From contig NZ_JAHXYZ010000001.1 of the NCBI RefSeq assembly GCF_019969685.1, forward strand, positions 1,860,001 through 1,924,000: a stretch of 64,000 nucleotides of DNA, written 5' to 3'. The position numbers were made by a program, and so were the translations under genes. The stretch's first letter is position 1. The number at the start of each line of letters is the position of its first letter. Origin of the DNA: Microbacterium sp. EST19A. GTDB lineage: Bacteria; Actinomycetota; Actinomycetes; Actinomycetales; Microbacteriaceae. Positions 50,952 to 58,988 of this stretch are shown here, in pieces. The notes under the pieces were generated by a model, which did no database searches, had not been told where the DNA came from, and saw nothing but the letters and a program-made list of their open reading frames with translations.

Positions 50952-52211
50952 TCAGGGGGCGATGTCGCGGGGGATCCACGACGTCAGGTAGTCGCGCTGT
51001 GCGTCCGAGACGGCATCGAGCCCGCCGCGGAACGCGCCGAGAGCGAGCGCCGCCACGCGGTCGTCGGCTGCCGCCGGAAGGATGTGGACGGTCGGGGAGA
51101 GAGTGCCGCGCGACGCGAGCAGGTGCTCGACCGCGGCCAGCTGGATGCCGAAGGACAGGTCCATGACCTGGATGGGGTTGCCCTCGGCTGCACTCACGTT
51201 GATGCAGTGACCGTCGTCGAGCACACGGATCCGGCGGCCGTTCGGCAACCGCAGCACGGAGATCGCCCCCTGTCGCGCGACCTCCTCCGCCCCGGCCTCG
51301 CGGGCGTTCAGCAGCGAGATCTCCTGGAACGCGCCGCCGCCGACCGCGACCGCGGCGCCGTCGGGCAGTCGTTCGAGGTGCGCGGCGGTGACCGTGTGCG
51401 CGATGCCTGTCGTGGAGATGAGCACGTCGGCGTGCCCGGCGGCATCCGCCAGCGGTTCGACCGCGTACCCGGCGAACACCGCCTGAAGGGCGGCGACCGG
51501 ATCGACCTCGGTCACGGTCACGCGTGCGCCGAGGGCTGCTGCATGGCGGGCGACACCGCTCCCGACCCGTCCGAATCCGACGACCACGACGTCGATCCCG
51601 GCCCAGGGCTCGTCGAGCAGGTCGGCGACCGCCAGCACGACCGACTGCCCGGTGCCGTGCGCGTTGTCGAACAGCGACTTCGTGCGTGCGTCGTTCGCGG
51701 CGATGATCGGGATGCGCAGCTCGCCCAGCCGCTCCATGGTGCGCAGCGGCCGCACGCCGCTCGTCGTCTGCTCGGTCGCGCCGGCCATGGCTGCCAGGAT
51801 GTCGGGGCGCGCGGTGTGCGCGAGTCGGATGGTGCCGGCCCCGTCGTCGACGATCACGTCCGGATGATGGTCGAGCAGCGCGAGCACGTTGTCGCGGTCA
51901 TCCGCCTCCGTCGCGTTCCGCTGCGCATAGGTGGGGATGCCGGCGTGCACGAGCGCCGCGGCGACCGCGTCGTCGGTGTCGCGCCCGACGCAGGAGACCA
52001 CGACGTCGGCGCCCGCTTCGGCGAGCAGCAGGGCGACCGTCGCGGTCTTCGGCTCGAGAACGTCGGACACGGCGATGCGGACCCCGCGCACACGACCCGA
52101 GTCGGTGAGCTCGGCGGCGATCGCGGTCGTCGCGGGCATGAACTCCCGCGCCCAGGCGATGCGCTCGGCGCCTTCGCGCCACAGGGTGGCATCGGCGATG
52201 CGGCCGGTCAT
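50952..52211 (-). CDS. S-adenosylhomocysteinase-family protein, short archaeal-type
   Basis: A 419-residue SAHH-family protein. AERIAWAREFMPATTAIAAE, EQTTSGVRPLRTMERLGELR and the NAD loop VVVGFGRVGSGVARHAAALG are clear. The catalytic Glu, Lys, Asp and Asn (EQTT; NDARTKSLFDN) and the DDGAGT aspartate are kept. The adenosine-pocket block LHMTVETA of canonical enzymes reads VLEPKTA here, and the cysteine after FDN is Thr. The protein ends SWIPRDIAP without the KPDHYRY tail, like short archaeal and Thermotoga enzymes. It may hydrolyse a different S-nucleosyl compound, possibly S-inosylhomocysteine. Confidence 0.85.
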   Translation of the reverse strand: MTGRIADATLWREGAERIAWAREFMPATTAIAAELTDSGRVRGVRIAVSDVLEPKTATVALLLAEAGADVVVSCVGRDTDDAVAAALVHAGIPTYAQRNATEADDRDNVLALLDHHPDVIVDDGAGTIRLAHTARPDILAAMAGATEQTTSGVRPLRTMERLGELRIPIIAANDARTKSLFDNAHGTGQSVVLAVADLLDEPWAGIDVVVVGFGRVGSGVARHAAALGARVTVTEVDPVAALQAVFAGYAVEPLADAAGHADVLISTTGIAHTVTAAHLERLPDGAAVAVGGGAFQEISLLNAREAGAEEVARQGAISVLRLPNGRRIRVLDDGHCINVSAAEGNPIQVMDLSFGIQLAAVEHLLASRGTLSPTVHILPAAADDRVAALALGAFRGGLDAVSDAQRDYLTSWIPRDIAP

Positions 52212-52978
52212 GCGAGCACCAGCTCGGCGAGTCGAGCGTCGGCGGCGTCCGTGCGCGTGTGCAGGATCGACAGCGCGACGAGCAGGTCGGCGAGACGATT
52301 CGGCCGATCGGGTGCGCCGTCGCCGGCGTCGAAAGGACCGGGTGCTGCGGTCACCCAGCTGTGCGCCCCGACGCGGCGCACGAACGGCCGCACCTCTTCG
52401 CCGGCGGACGCGGTCAAACCGGTGGAGTCGATCGAGGCGTCGATCGCGACCGAGCCGAACGTGGCCGGATCGAGCGGAGCGTGACCTTCCCCGGTGGTGA
52501 TCACCAGGTCGGCCGGAGGCCAGGGCGCGGTGGGGGTAGTGATGCGCAGACCGCCGAGATGGGCGCGCAGCCGTGCGAGCGCGGCGTCCGCAGCGCGCAC
52601 GACCCGGGTGCCGCCCGAGGAGAGCGCGTCGGCGATCGTCTCGGCGATCGGGCCGTCGCCCACCACGAGGGCGGTGGCGGCAGGGAGGACGAGGTTCGTG
52701 TGCCGGGCGAGCGCGCGCACGATCTGCTCCGAGCGGGCGTGCGCGAGAAGCGTCGAGAACCCGGCGCCGTCGCGCGGGTCGACTCCGGTGTCGTCCGAGG
52801 TGATCGTGATGCCCCAGGTCGCACGCGCCGTCTCCGCCGGTGCCGCAGGCAGGGCCGGGAAACGCCAGCCGATGACGCTGCGGTCGGAAGAGGGATGCGC
52901 CGACGCGGCGGCCGCCGCGAGCAGGAGGCCGCTCGGTGGCCGATCGTCCGATGCGAAGGCGCGCAGATCCTCCGGCAT
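52208..52978 (-). CDS. Rossmann-fold protein coupled to the SAHH-like gene
   Basis: A 256-residue protein I cannot name. The centre has LPAATALVVGDGPIAETIAD, a GxGxxA nucleotide-binding loop, then VVRAADAALARLRAHLGGL and ADLVITTGEGHAPLDPATFG, which reads like the NAD half of an SAHH or 2-hydroxyacid dehydrogenase. The N-terminal 100 residues show no known catalytic motif. Its stop overlaps the SAHH-like start by ATGA, so a complex or sequential action is plausible. A degenerate SAHH-like partner subunit is one possibility. Confidence 0.55.
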   Translation of the reverse strand: MPEDLRAFASDDRPPSGLLLAAAAASAHPSSDRSVIGWRFPALPAAPAETARATWGITITSDDTGVDPRDGAGFSTLLAHARSEQIVRALARHTNLVLPAATALVVGDGPIAETIADALSSGGTRVVRAADAALARLRAHLGGLRITTPTAPWPPADLVITTGEGHAPLDPATFGSVAIDASIDSTGLTASAGEEVRPFVRRVGAHSWVTAAPGPFDAGDGAPDRPNRLADLLVALSILHTRTDAADARLAELVLA

Positions 52979-52981
52979 CGG

Positions 52982-54064
52982 TCAGTCCTGTCGAACGGCC
53001 GCGCGAGAAGCGCTGGAAGGGCCCGATTGCGGCCACGCCGCGGGGGCCACTCGCCCGGCGGGGTCGAGCGCCGGACGGCTGCGTCCGTAGGTGAGCGCGT
53101 GCAGGAAGCGACGGCGGAACTCCGTCAGGTCGAACGAGGTGATCGCGCGTGTCGACGGGCCGTCGGGTGTGCCCCAGGCCAGCGGCAGTCCTTCGGCCGT
53201 CAGAGCGACACGGGTCGCGAGCGATCCGGCGGCCGGGGTGAAGTCGACCGGGCCCTCGACCCAGCCCGTCACGATCTCCGGCCGGTGCAGGATCACCGAG
53301 GCGAGCCCGTCGTGTGCTGCCGAGATCCGTCGTCCCCACTTGTACTGGTAGAAGTCGTTGTACGCGTCGAGGATCGTGCCGGCGAACTGCGCGGCCGGCA
53401 GGTCGGACCCGAGCAGGGTCGCTGTCACGTGCTCCTCGAGCAGCGCCTGTGACGTGACGTTCACGCCGACCATGATCACGTTGCCGCGATTCACGGCCCC
53501 GAAGACCCGCTCCGCCGCGGCGCGGTCGTTGTGCGTGTTGGCGTCGGTGACGGTCGGGGTCCCCGCAGCCGGGTAGGGACCTGCGCCGCCCATGATGACG
53601 ACGGAGCGGAACTTGAGGAACAGCTCCGGGTCCTTCTCGAGAGCGAGGGCGATGTTGGTGAGCGGGCCGAGCGGATGCAGGTCGATCTCGCCCGGGTTCT
53701 CGTTCGCGATCCGCACCAGGTAGTCGGCCGCCGATTCCGCTTCGAGTGTCGCCTCCGGGCGCACCAGCCCGCGGTCGCCGAGTCCGTCATGGCCGTGGAC
53801 GAACCAGGCGATCGAGGCATCGCCCTCGAGCGGTGCCCCCGCTCCTCCGTAGATCGGGATGCCGGTGGCATCGGCGACATCGAGCACGTAGGCGACGTTG
53901 CGCGCGGAGTCCTCGACCGTGCAGTTGCCGTACACCGTCGTGATGCCGACGATCTCGACGTCGGGCTGAGCGAGCAGGTACAGCAGGGAGTGGGCGTCGT
54001 CGATTCCGGTGTCGGTGTCGACGACGACCCACTGCTTTCCGGGGGCGAAGCGGGGTGAAGGCAT
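52982..54064 (-). CDS. Inosine-uridine-type nucleoside hydrolase
   Basis: A 360-residue nucleoside hydrolase. The calcium-binding N-terminal motif VVDTDTGIDDAHSLLYLL is intact, as are VEIVGITTVYGN, IYGGAGAPL, LGPLTNIALAL and VIMGGAG. Such enzymes split the N-glycosidic bond of purine or pyrimidine ribosides to free base and ribose. The C-terminal 35 residues extend beyond the usual 310-330-residue family size. It opens the minus-strand cluster, with GGAGGAC before the ATG, and its product logic fits release of hypoxanthine from inosine. Confidence 0.92.
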   Translation of the reverse strand: MPSPRFAPGKQWVVVDTDTGIDDAHSLLYLLAQPDVEIVGITTVYGNCTVEDSARNVAYVLDVADATGIPIYGGAGAPLEGDASIAWFVHGHDGLGDRGLVRPEATLEAESAADYLVRIANENPGEIDLHPLGPLTNIALALEKDPELFLKFRSVVIMGGAGPYPAAGTPTVTDANTHNDRAAAERVFGAVNRGNVIMVGVNVTSQALLEEHVTATLLGSDLPAAQFAGTILDAYNDFYQYKWGRRISAAHDGLASVILHRPEIVTGWVEGPVDFTPAAGSLATRVALTAEGLPLAWGTPDGPSTRAITSFDLTEFRRRFLHALTYGRSRPALDPAGRVAPAAWPQSGPSSASRAAVRQD

Positions 54065-54166
54065 GAACGGGCTGTCCTCCGTGGTCAGGGTCTACCGCGA
54101 CGCTAGGACCCCGAAGCATCCGGTCGCATCTCGCTGTGCAACATGCGGTCATGCGCGTCTGCCGAT

Positions 54167-54203
54167 TTGACCTCAACAGCGGTTGAGGTTTTACGTTGGA
54201 GTC
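54167..54203 (+). promoter_or_regulatory. SoxR/MerR-like promoter of the fdxA operon
   Basis: TTGACC (54167-54172), a 19-base spacer and TACGTT (54192-54197). The spacer holds the palindrome CCTCAA-CAGCGG-TTGAGG (54171-54188), close to the SoxR box CCTCAAG-TTAA-CTTGAGG. Over-long spacers with a palindrome are typical of MerR-family activation. Transcription would begin at about 54204. Confidence 0.6.
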
Positions 54204-54230
54204 ATGACCCGGACGAAGAACACTCGATGA
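54204..54230 (+). other. Probable leaderless mini-ORF (8 codons) overlapping fdxA
   Basis: An ATG six bases after the TACGTT box opens the frame MTRTKNTR, whose TGA overlaps the fdxA ATG. The layout equals that before moaA. It is probably a coupling leader rather than a functional peptide. Confidence 0.35.
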
Positions 54231-54553
54231 CCTATGTGATCGCGCTGCCCTGTGTCGACGTCAAGGACAAGGCCTGCATCGACGAGTGCCCTGTCGACTG
54301 CATCTACGAGGGCGAGCGGTTCCTGTACATCCATCCGGACGAGTGCGTCGACTGCGGCGCGTGCGAGCCGGTGTGTCCGGTGGAGGCGATCTACTACGAG
54401 GACGACCTTCCCGACGAGTGGCAGGACTACTACAAGGCCAACGTCGAGTTCTTCGATGAGATCGGCTCTCCCGGCGGCGCCGCGAAGACCGGGGTCTATC
54501 CGTTCGACCACCCCATCATCGCCGCCCTCCCGCCCCAGGGAGCGCACGCATGA
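54227..54553 (+). CDS. fdxA: Seven-iron ferredoxin FdxA
   Basis: A 108-residue 7Fe ferredoxin. [20 protein letters not shown] and [20 protein letters not shown] provide the cysteines of the [3Fe-4S] and [4Fe-4S] clusters in the typical actinobacterial FdxA pattern, followed by [14 protein letters not shown]. It is a cytoplasmic low-potential electron carrier. It is first in a coupled unit with a flavin reductase and superoxide dismutase, behind a SoxR-like box, so it is probably induced by redox stress. The ATG at 54227 overlaps the mini-ORF. Confidence 0.95.
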   Translation: MTYVIALPCVDVKDKACIDECPVDCIYEGERFLYIHPDECVDCGACEPVCPVEAIYYEDDLPDEWQDYYKANVEFFDEIGSPGGAAKTGVYPFDHPIIAALPPQGAHA

Positions 54554-55038
54554 ACCCGCTCCCCAGCGAGGTCGGCGAGGGGCTGAAGGCGGCGTTCCGC
54601 GCGCACCCCGCAGGTGTCGCGATCATCACGGCCGCCGGCCCCGACGGCCCGGTCGGGCTCACGGCGTCGAGCGTCTCCTCCGTCGCGGTCGACCCGGCGG
54701 CGATCGCCTTCTCGGTGACGAGAGCGACCGGCAGCGCGGGGGCGATCCTCGCCGCGGAGTCGTTCGTCGTGCACCTCATCGACGACGAGCACTCCGCCCT
54801 CGCCGAGGCGTTCGCGATCAGCGGCAGTGAGCGCTTCACACCGGCCCAGAGGTGGAGCACTCTGCCGACCGGTGAGCCGCACCTCGCCGAGGCCCGCGTC
54901 GCGCTGCGGTGTCGGCCCATCCAGACGGTGCCGGTCGGCTCGTCGACCGTGGTCATCGCCGAGGTGCTCGAGGTGATCCCGGGAACCCCCGGTCGCCCGC
55001 TCGTCTACTTCGACCGCCGCTTCCACCCGCTTCCGTAG
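54550..55038 (+). CDS. Flavin reductase family protein
   Basis: A 162-residue FMN-binding split-barrel protein. [33 protein letters not shown] and [15 protein letters not shown] are the flavin reductase blocks (HpaC/Fre-like). It uses NAD(P)H to reduce free FMN or binds it as cofactor. ATGA overlap couples it to fdxA. It could supply reduced FMN to the luciferase-type monooxygenase encoded about 5 kb to the left, or feed ferredoxin during stress. Confidence 0.88.
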   Translation: MNPLPSEVGEGLKAAFRAHPAGVAIITAAGPDGPVGLTASSVSSVAVDPAAIAFSVTRATGSAGAILAAESFVVHLIDDEHSALAEAFAISGSERFTPAQRWSTLPTGEPHLAEARVALRCRPIQTVPVGSSTVVIAEVLEVIPGTPGRPLVYFDRRFHPLP

Positions 55039-55063
55039 AACCCACCTCTGAAAGGAAGACGCC

Positions 55064-55693
55064 ATGTCTGCTCTCTACACTCTCCCCGAGCTGCCCTACG
55101 ACTACGCGGCGCTCGAGCCGCACATCTCCGGCAAGATCATGGAGCTGCACCACTCCAAGCATCACCAGGCCTACGTGACGGGGGCGAACACCGCGCTCGA
55201 GCAGCTCGCGACGGCCCGCAGCGCCGGCGACCTCGCGAACGTCAACAAGCTCGAGAAGGACCTGGCGTTCAACCTCGGCGGCCACATCAACCACTCGGTG
55301 TTCTGGCAGAACCTCTCGCCCGAGGGCGGCGGAGCTCCCGAGGGTGAACTCGAGGCCGCACTGGTCGACGCCTTCGGCTCGATCGACGCCTTCCGCGCGC
55401 ACTTCACCGCGACCGCACTCGGCGTGCAGGGCTCCGGCTGGGCCGTGCTCGCCTGGGACAGCGTCGGCGCGCGACCGGTCATCTTCCAGCTCTTCGACCA
55501 GCAGGGCAACGCCCCGCTCGGCGTCACGCCGCTGCTGCAGCTCGACGTCTGGGAGCACGCCTACTACCTCGACTACCTCAACGTGCGCGCCGACTACGTC
55601 AAGGCGTTCTGGAACCTCGTGAACTGGCCCGACGTGCAGGCTCGTCTGGCCGCCGCGCGCACCGCGACCGCAGGGCTCATCGTCGCGTCGTGA
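55064..55693 (+). CDS. sodA: Superoxide dismutase (Mn/Fe family)
   Basis: A 209-residue Fe/Mn superoxide dismutase. The metal ligands are in [27 protein letters not shown] and [23 protein letters not shown] is the usual C-terminal block. [11 protein letters not shown] with Gln at the second-shell position suggests manganese preference, but this is not decisive. GAAAGGAAGAC precedes the ATG, 25 bases after the flavin reductase. No signal peptide is seen. It completes the stress operon. Confidence 0.95.
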   Translation: MSALYTLPELPYDYAALEPHISGKIMELHHSKHHQAYVTGANTALEQLATARSAGDLANVNKLEKDLAFNLGGHINHSVFWQNLSPEGGGAPEGELEAALVDAFGSIDAFRAHFTATALGVQGSGWAVLAWDSVGARPVIFQLFDQQGNAPLGVTPLLQLDVWEHAYYLDYLNVRADYVKAFWNLVNWPDVQARLAAARTATAGLIVAS

Positions 55694-55707
55694 CCTGAGC
55701 GCGGCTC

Positions 55708-55786
55708 GACTTCTGCGGCCATTCCGAACTGCTGCGGCCTGAGCCGCCCGGAATGGCCGCAGAAGCTGTCATCGGCCGCAGAAGTC
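55708..55786. repeat. Intergenic palindrome with alternative pairings (hairpin element D)
   Basis: CTTCTGCGGCCATTCC (55710-55725) pairs perfectly with 55750-55765. GACTTCTGCGGCC (55708-55720) also pairs perfectly with 55774-55786, so the left arm has two mutually exclusive partners. It lies between the convergent sodA and GH13 genes and is likely a terminator region. Confidence 0.7.
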
Positions 55787-55796
55787 CGGGCGCCGA

Positions 55797-57458
55797 TCAG
55801 GCCGTCGTGTACCAGGCGGCCGTGTCGACGGGCAGCGTCGTGCCCTCGAGCGGCTGGCTCGACAGCACGACCTGCGCGCCGGCCGGCAGCTCGAGGGGTG
55901 CAGTGCCCAGGTTCGCCACGACGAGGACGTCACCGCGGCGGAACGCCACGGCATCCGCTCCCGCGTCTTCCCACACCAGCGAGCCACTGCCGAAGCCGTG
56001 CTCGCGGCGGGTCGCCAGCAGCTGCTTGTAGAGCGAGAGGGTCGAGGTCGGGTCGGCCTCTTCGACGTCGCGCGCGTAGCTCGCCCACGAGGCCGGCTGC
56101 GGCAGCCACGAGGCTCCGGTGTCGTTGAACCCGAAGGCCGGGCCCTCGGCGGTCCAGGGCAGCGGCACGCGGCATCCGTCCCGTCCGTAGCGCTCGCCGT
56201 TCGTGCGGAACCAGGTCGGGTCCTGGCGGAACGCGTCGGGGATCTCCATCGCCTCGGGAAGCCCGAGCTCCTCGCCCTGGTACAGGTACGAGGACCCGGG
56301 GAGAGCGAGCATCAGAGTCGTCGCGGCGCGGGCACGCGCCAAGCCGATCGCGGCATCCGGCTTGTCAGGAGTGTTCGGGCCGATGCCCTCGCCCTGCGGG
56401 TTGTCGGCCGTCAGGGCGAGGCGGGTCGCGTGCCGCACGACGTCGTGGTTCGAGAGCACCCACGTGCTCGGGGCGCCGACGTCGCCGAAGGCGTCGAGCG
56501 ACTCGCGGATGACGTCGCCGAGCGCCTTCGCGTCCCACGCCGTCTGCAGGTACGGGAAGTTGAACGTCTGGTGCATCTCGTCGTGACGCACCCACAGCGC
56601 GGTCTTCTTGAGCGTGGGCAGCCAGGCCTCACCGCACAGCGCGCGGTCGCCCTCGTACGCGGCGAGCACCTCGTGCCAATCGCGGTAGATGTCGTGCACG
56701 GCATCCTGACCCCAGTACGGCACGTTCGCCTCGGCGCCACCCATCGAATCGGCGTCGGCCGGGGGCGTGTAGTCGGGCAGACCGTCGGCCTTGATCATGC
56801 CGTGCGCCACATCCACGCGGAAGCCGTCGACGCCGCGGTCGAGCCAGAAGCGCAGGATCGAGCGGAACTCCTCGCGCACCTCTTCGTTGTTCCAGTCGAA
56901 GTCGGGCTGGGTGGGGTCGAAGATGTGCAGGTACCACTGTCCGGGTGTGCCGTCGGCCTCGGTGATGCGCTCCCACATGCCGCCGCCGAAGACGGACTCC
57001 CAGTTGTTCGGCGGGAGCTCGCCGTTCTCGCCCTTGCCGTCGCGGAAGATGTACCGCGCGCGCTCGGGACTGCCCGGTGCCGCCTTCAGGGCGGCCTGGA
57101 ACCAGGCGTGCTGCGCAGAGGAGTGGTTGGGTACCAGGTCGACGACGACGCGGATGCCGCGGGCATGGGCTTCGGCGAGCATCTCGTCGAAGTCGGCGAG
57201 GGTGCCGAACAGCGGGTCGACGTCGCGGTAGTCGGCGACGTCGTAGCCGGCGTCGCGCTGCGGGCTGGTCATGAAGGGACTCAGCCAGATCGCGTCGACG
57301 CCGAGGTCTTTCAGCGAGTCGAGCCGTGCGGTGATGCCCGGCAGATCGCCGATGCCGTCGCCCGAGGCGTCGGCGAAGGAACGGGGGTAGATCTGATAGA
57401 TGACGGCGCTGCGCCACCACTCGGAACCGGGGGCTGCGATCTGCTCGAGCTGTGCCAT
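55797..57458 (-). CDS. Alpha-glucosidase, GH13 (oligo-1,6-glucosidase type)
   Basis: A 553-residue cytoplasmic GH13 enzyme. AVIYQIYPRSFADASGDGIG, VVVDLVPNHSSAQHAWFQ (region I), GFRVDVAHGMIK with the nucleophile Asp (region II), ALCGEAWLP with the acid Glu (region III) and WVLSNHDVVRH with the third Asp (region IV) are all intact. It releases glucose from alpha-1,4/1,6 oligosaccharides. TAGCCT six bases before the ATG suggests a leaderless transcript. It stands alone. Confidence 0.93.
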   Translation of the reverse strand: MAQLEQIAAPGSEWWRSAVIYQIYPRSFADASGDGIGDLPGITARLDSLKDLGVDAIWLSPFMTSPQRDAGYDVADYRDVDPLFGTLADFDEMLAEAHARGIRVVVDLVPNHSSAQHAWFQAALKAAPGSPERARYIFRDGKGENGELPPNNWESVFGGGMWERITEADGTPGQWYLHIFDPTQPDFDWNNEEVREEFRSILRFWLDRGVDGFRVDVAHGMIKADGLPDYTPPADADSMGGAEANVPYWGQDAVHDIYRDWHEVLAAYEGDRALCGEAWLPTLKKTALWVRHDEMHQTFNFPYLQTAWDAKALGDVIRESLDAFGDVGAPSTWVLSNHDVVRHATRLALTADNPQGEGIGPNTPDKPDAAIGLARARAATTLMLALPGSSYLYQGEELGLPEAMEIPDAFRQDPTWFRTNGERYGRDGCRVPLPWTAEGPAFGFNDTGASWLPQPASWASYARDVEEADPTSTLSLYKQLLATRREHGFGSGSLVWEDAGADAVAFRRGDVLVVANLGTAPLELPAGAQVVLSSQPLEGTTLPVDTAAWYTTA

Positions 57459-57470
57459 GGGACCAGGCTA
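57459..57470 (-). promoter_or_regulatory. Probable -10 element for leaderless GH13 transcript
   Basis: On the minus strand TAGCCT (57470-57465) is followed by six bases and the ATG at 57458. The same hexamer and spacing precede apt. Confidence 0.45.
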
Positions 57471-57572
57471 CAGGCCCGCCAGCGCAGGAATCGAATCGGT
57501 TCGATCGCACCAAGGCCGTTCCGGATCGACCGCCAGGAGTAGCCTGACGGCATCCGATTCGAGGAGGCAAAG

Positions 57573-58001
57573 ATGGTTCCCGAGATCAACTACTGGGCGG
57601 TTCTGCTGGCCACGGCGTCGAGCATGCTCGTCGGCGCGATCTGGTACACCCCGAAGGTGTTCGGCACGCGCTGGGCGAAGCTCGCGGACGTCGACATGGA
57701 CCGACCGGCGGCGACCGCGGTCTGGCCCATCATCACGACCGTCATCGTGAGCTTCATCACCGCCTGGGTGCTCGCCGGAGCGTCCTCGATCGCCTGGCAC
57801 TTCTACGGCGGACCGTTCTTCTGGGGCACCGTCGTGACCGGCGTGACGCTGTGGGCCGGGTTCACGGCCGCGCGGTTCATCACGCACGACGCCTTCGAGG
57901 GTCGTTCGACGAAGCTGACGACGCTGAACATCGCGCACGAGCTGGTGACCGTGCTGGTCATGGCCGTACTGATCGGGGTCTGGCCGCCCGCACTCGGTTA
58001 G
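57573..58001 (+). CDS. DUF1761 family membrane protein
   Basis: A 142-residue protein with four hydrophobic segments: the N-terminal NYWAVLLATASSMLVGAIWY, then WPIITTVIVSFITAWVLAG, GGPFFWGTVVTGVTLWAGFT and LVTVLVMAVLIGVW. The opening VGAIWYTPKVFG is the mark of the DUF1761 family, whose function is unknown. A GAGGAGGC ribosome site lies just before the ATG, and a TAGCCT hexamer about 27 bases upstream may be its -10 box. Confidence 0.8.
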   Translation: MVPEINYWAVLLATASSMLVGAIWYTPKVFGTRWAKLADVDMDRPAATAVWPIITTVIVSFITAWVLAGASSIAWHFYGGPFFWGTVVTGVTLWAGFTAARFITHDAFEGRSTKLTTLNIAHELVTVLVMAVLIGVWPPALG

Positions 58002-58026
58002 GAGCGTGGCGGCCAGACCGCGCAGA

Positions 58027-58923
58027 TCAGGGAGTCGGCATGCCGCCGTTGACGTTCAGCGTCTCGCCGATGACGTAGCTCGACTCGGCCGACGCCAGGA
58101 AAACGTAGGCGGGTGCGAGCTCGGCGGGCTGCCCCATGCGCCCGAGGGCGGTCTGCTCGCCGAACTCCGCAAGCTTCTCCTGCGGCTGTCCGTCACTGGG
58201 CTGCAGCGGCGTCCAGATCGGTCCCGGGGCGACCGCGTTCACGCGGATGCCCTTCGGAGCGAGCTGCTCGGCCAGACCCTTCGTGAAGGCGTTGATGGTC
58301 GCCTTCGTCGAGGCGTAGTCGACGAGTATGCCCGACGGGGCATATGCCTGGATCGACGTGGTGTTGATGATCGCCGAACCGGCGGGCAGGTGCGGCAGCG
58401 CGGCCTTGGTGATCCAGAACATCGCGTACACGTTGGTCTTGAACGTGTCGTCGAACTGCTCGTCGGTGATGTCGGTCAGCGACTCCTGGTAGATCTGCTT
58501 CCCGCCGTTGTTCACGAGGATGTCGATGCCGCCCAGTGCCGACACGGCATCCGAGACGAGCGACCGGCAGTACTCGGGGTCGCGGAGGTCGCCGGGAAGG
58601 GTCGCGACGTTCGCGCCCGCCTCGCGGAGGATGCCGGCGATCCGGGCCGCGTCCTCCTCCTCTTCGGGCAGGTACGAAAGCGCGACGTCGGCGCCCTCCC
58701 GGGCGAAGGCGATCGCGGTGGCGGCGCCGATGCCCGAGTCGCCACCGGTGATGAGCGCCTTGCGCCCCGTGAGACGGTCGCTGCCGCGGTAGCTCTCCTC
58801 GCCGAGGTCGGCCTTCGGGGCCAGGTCGGCGTCGAGCCCGGGCTCGGGCATGTGCTGCTTCTCGGGCTCGATGTCCGAGTAGAGCTCGGCGGGGTTGACG
58901 AAGGTGTACTGGTCACGGGACAT
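58027..58923 (-). CDS. SDR family oxidoreductase, general-stress type (YhxC/YhdF-like)
   Basis: A 298-residue SDR with the N-terminal extension (about 45 residues, EPEKQHMPEPGLDADLAPKA) typical of the general stress protein 39 group. TGGDSGIGAATAIAFAREGA is the cofactor loop, LVNNGGKQIYQ follows, and the catalytic YASTKATINAFTKG is present. The substrate is unknown. The start at 58923 is preceded by AAGGAGAGG. It lies 65 bases downstream of the GH15 gene on the same strand. Confidence 0.9.
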   Translation of the reverse strand: MSRDQYTFVNPAELYSDIEPEKQHMPEPGLDADLAPKADLGEESYRGSDRLTGRKALITGGDSGIGAATAIAFAREGADVALSYLPEEEEDAARIAGILREAGANVATLPGDLRDPEYCRSLVSDAVSALGGIDILVNNGGKQIYQESLTDITDEQFDDTFKTNVYAMFWITKAALPHLPAGSAIINTTSIQAYAPSGILVDYASTKATINAFTKGLAEQLAPKGIRVNAVAPGPIWTPLQPSDGQPQEKLAEFGEQTALGRMGQPAELAPAYVFLASAESSYVIGETLNVNGGMPTP

Positions 58924-58988
58924 GGGGTGTCCTCTCCTTGTTTCCTTGTGGTCGGTCGGTCGGTCGGTGGCTGGTTCGGGCTCGGCGC

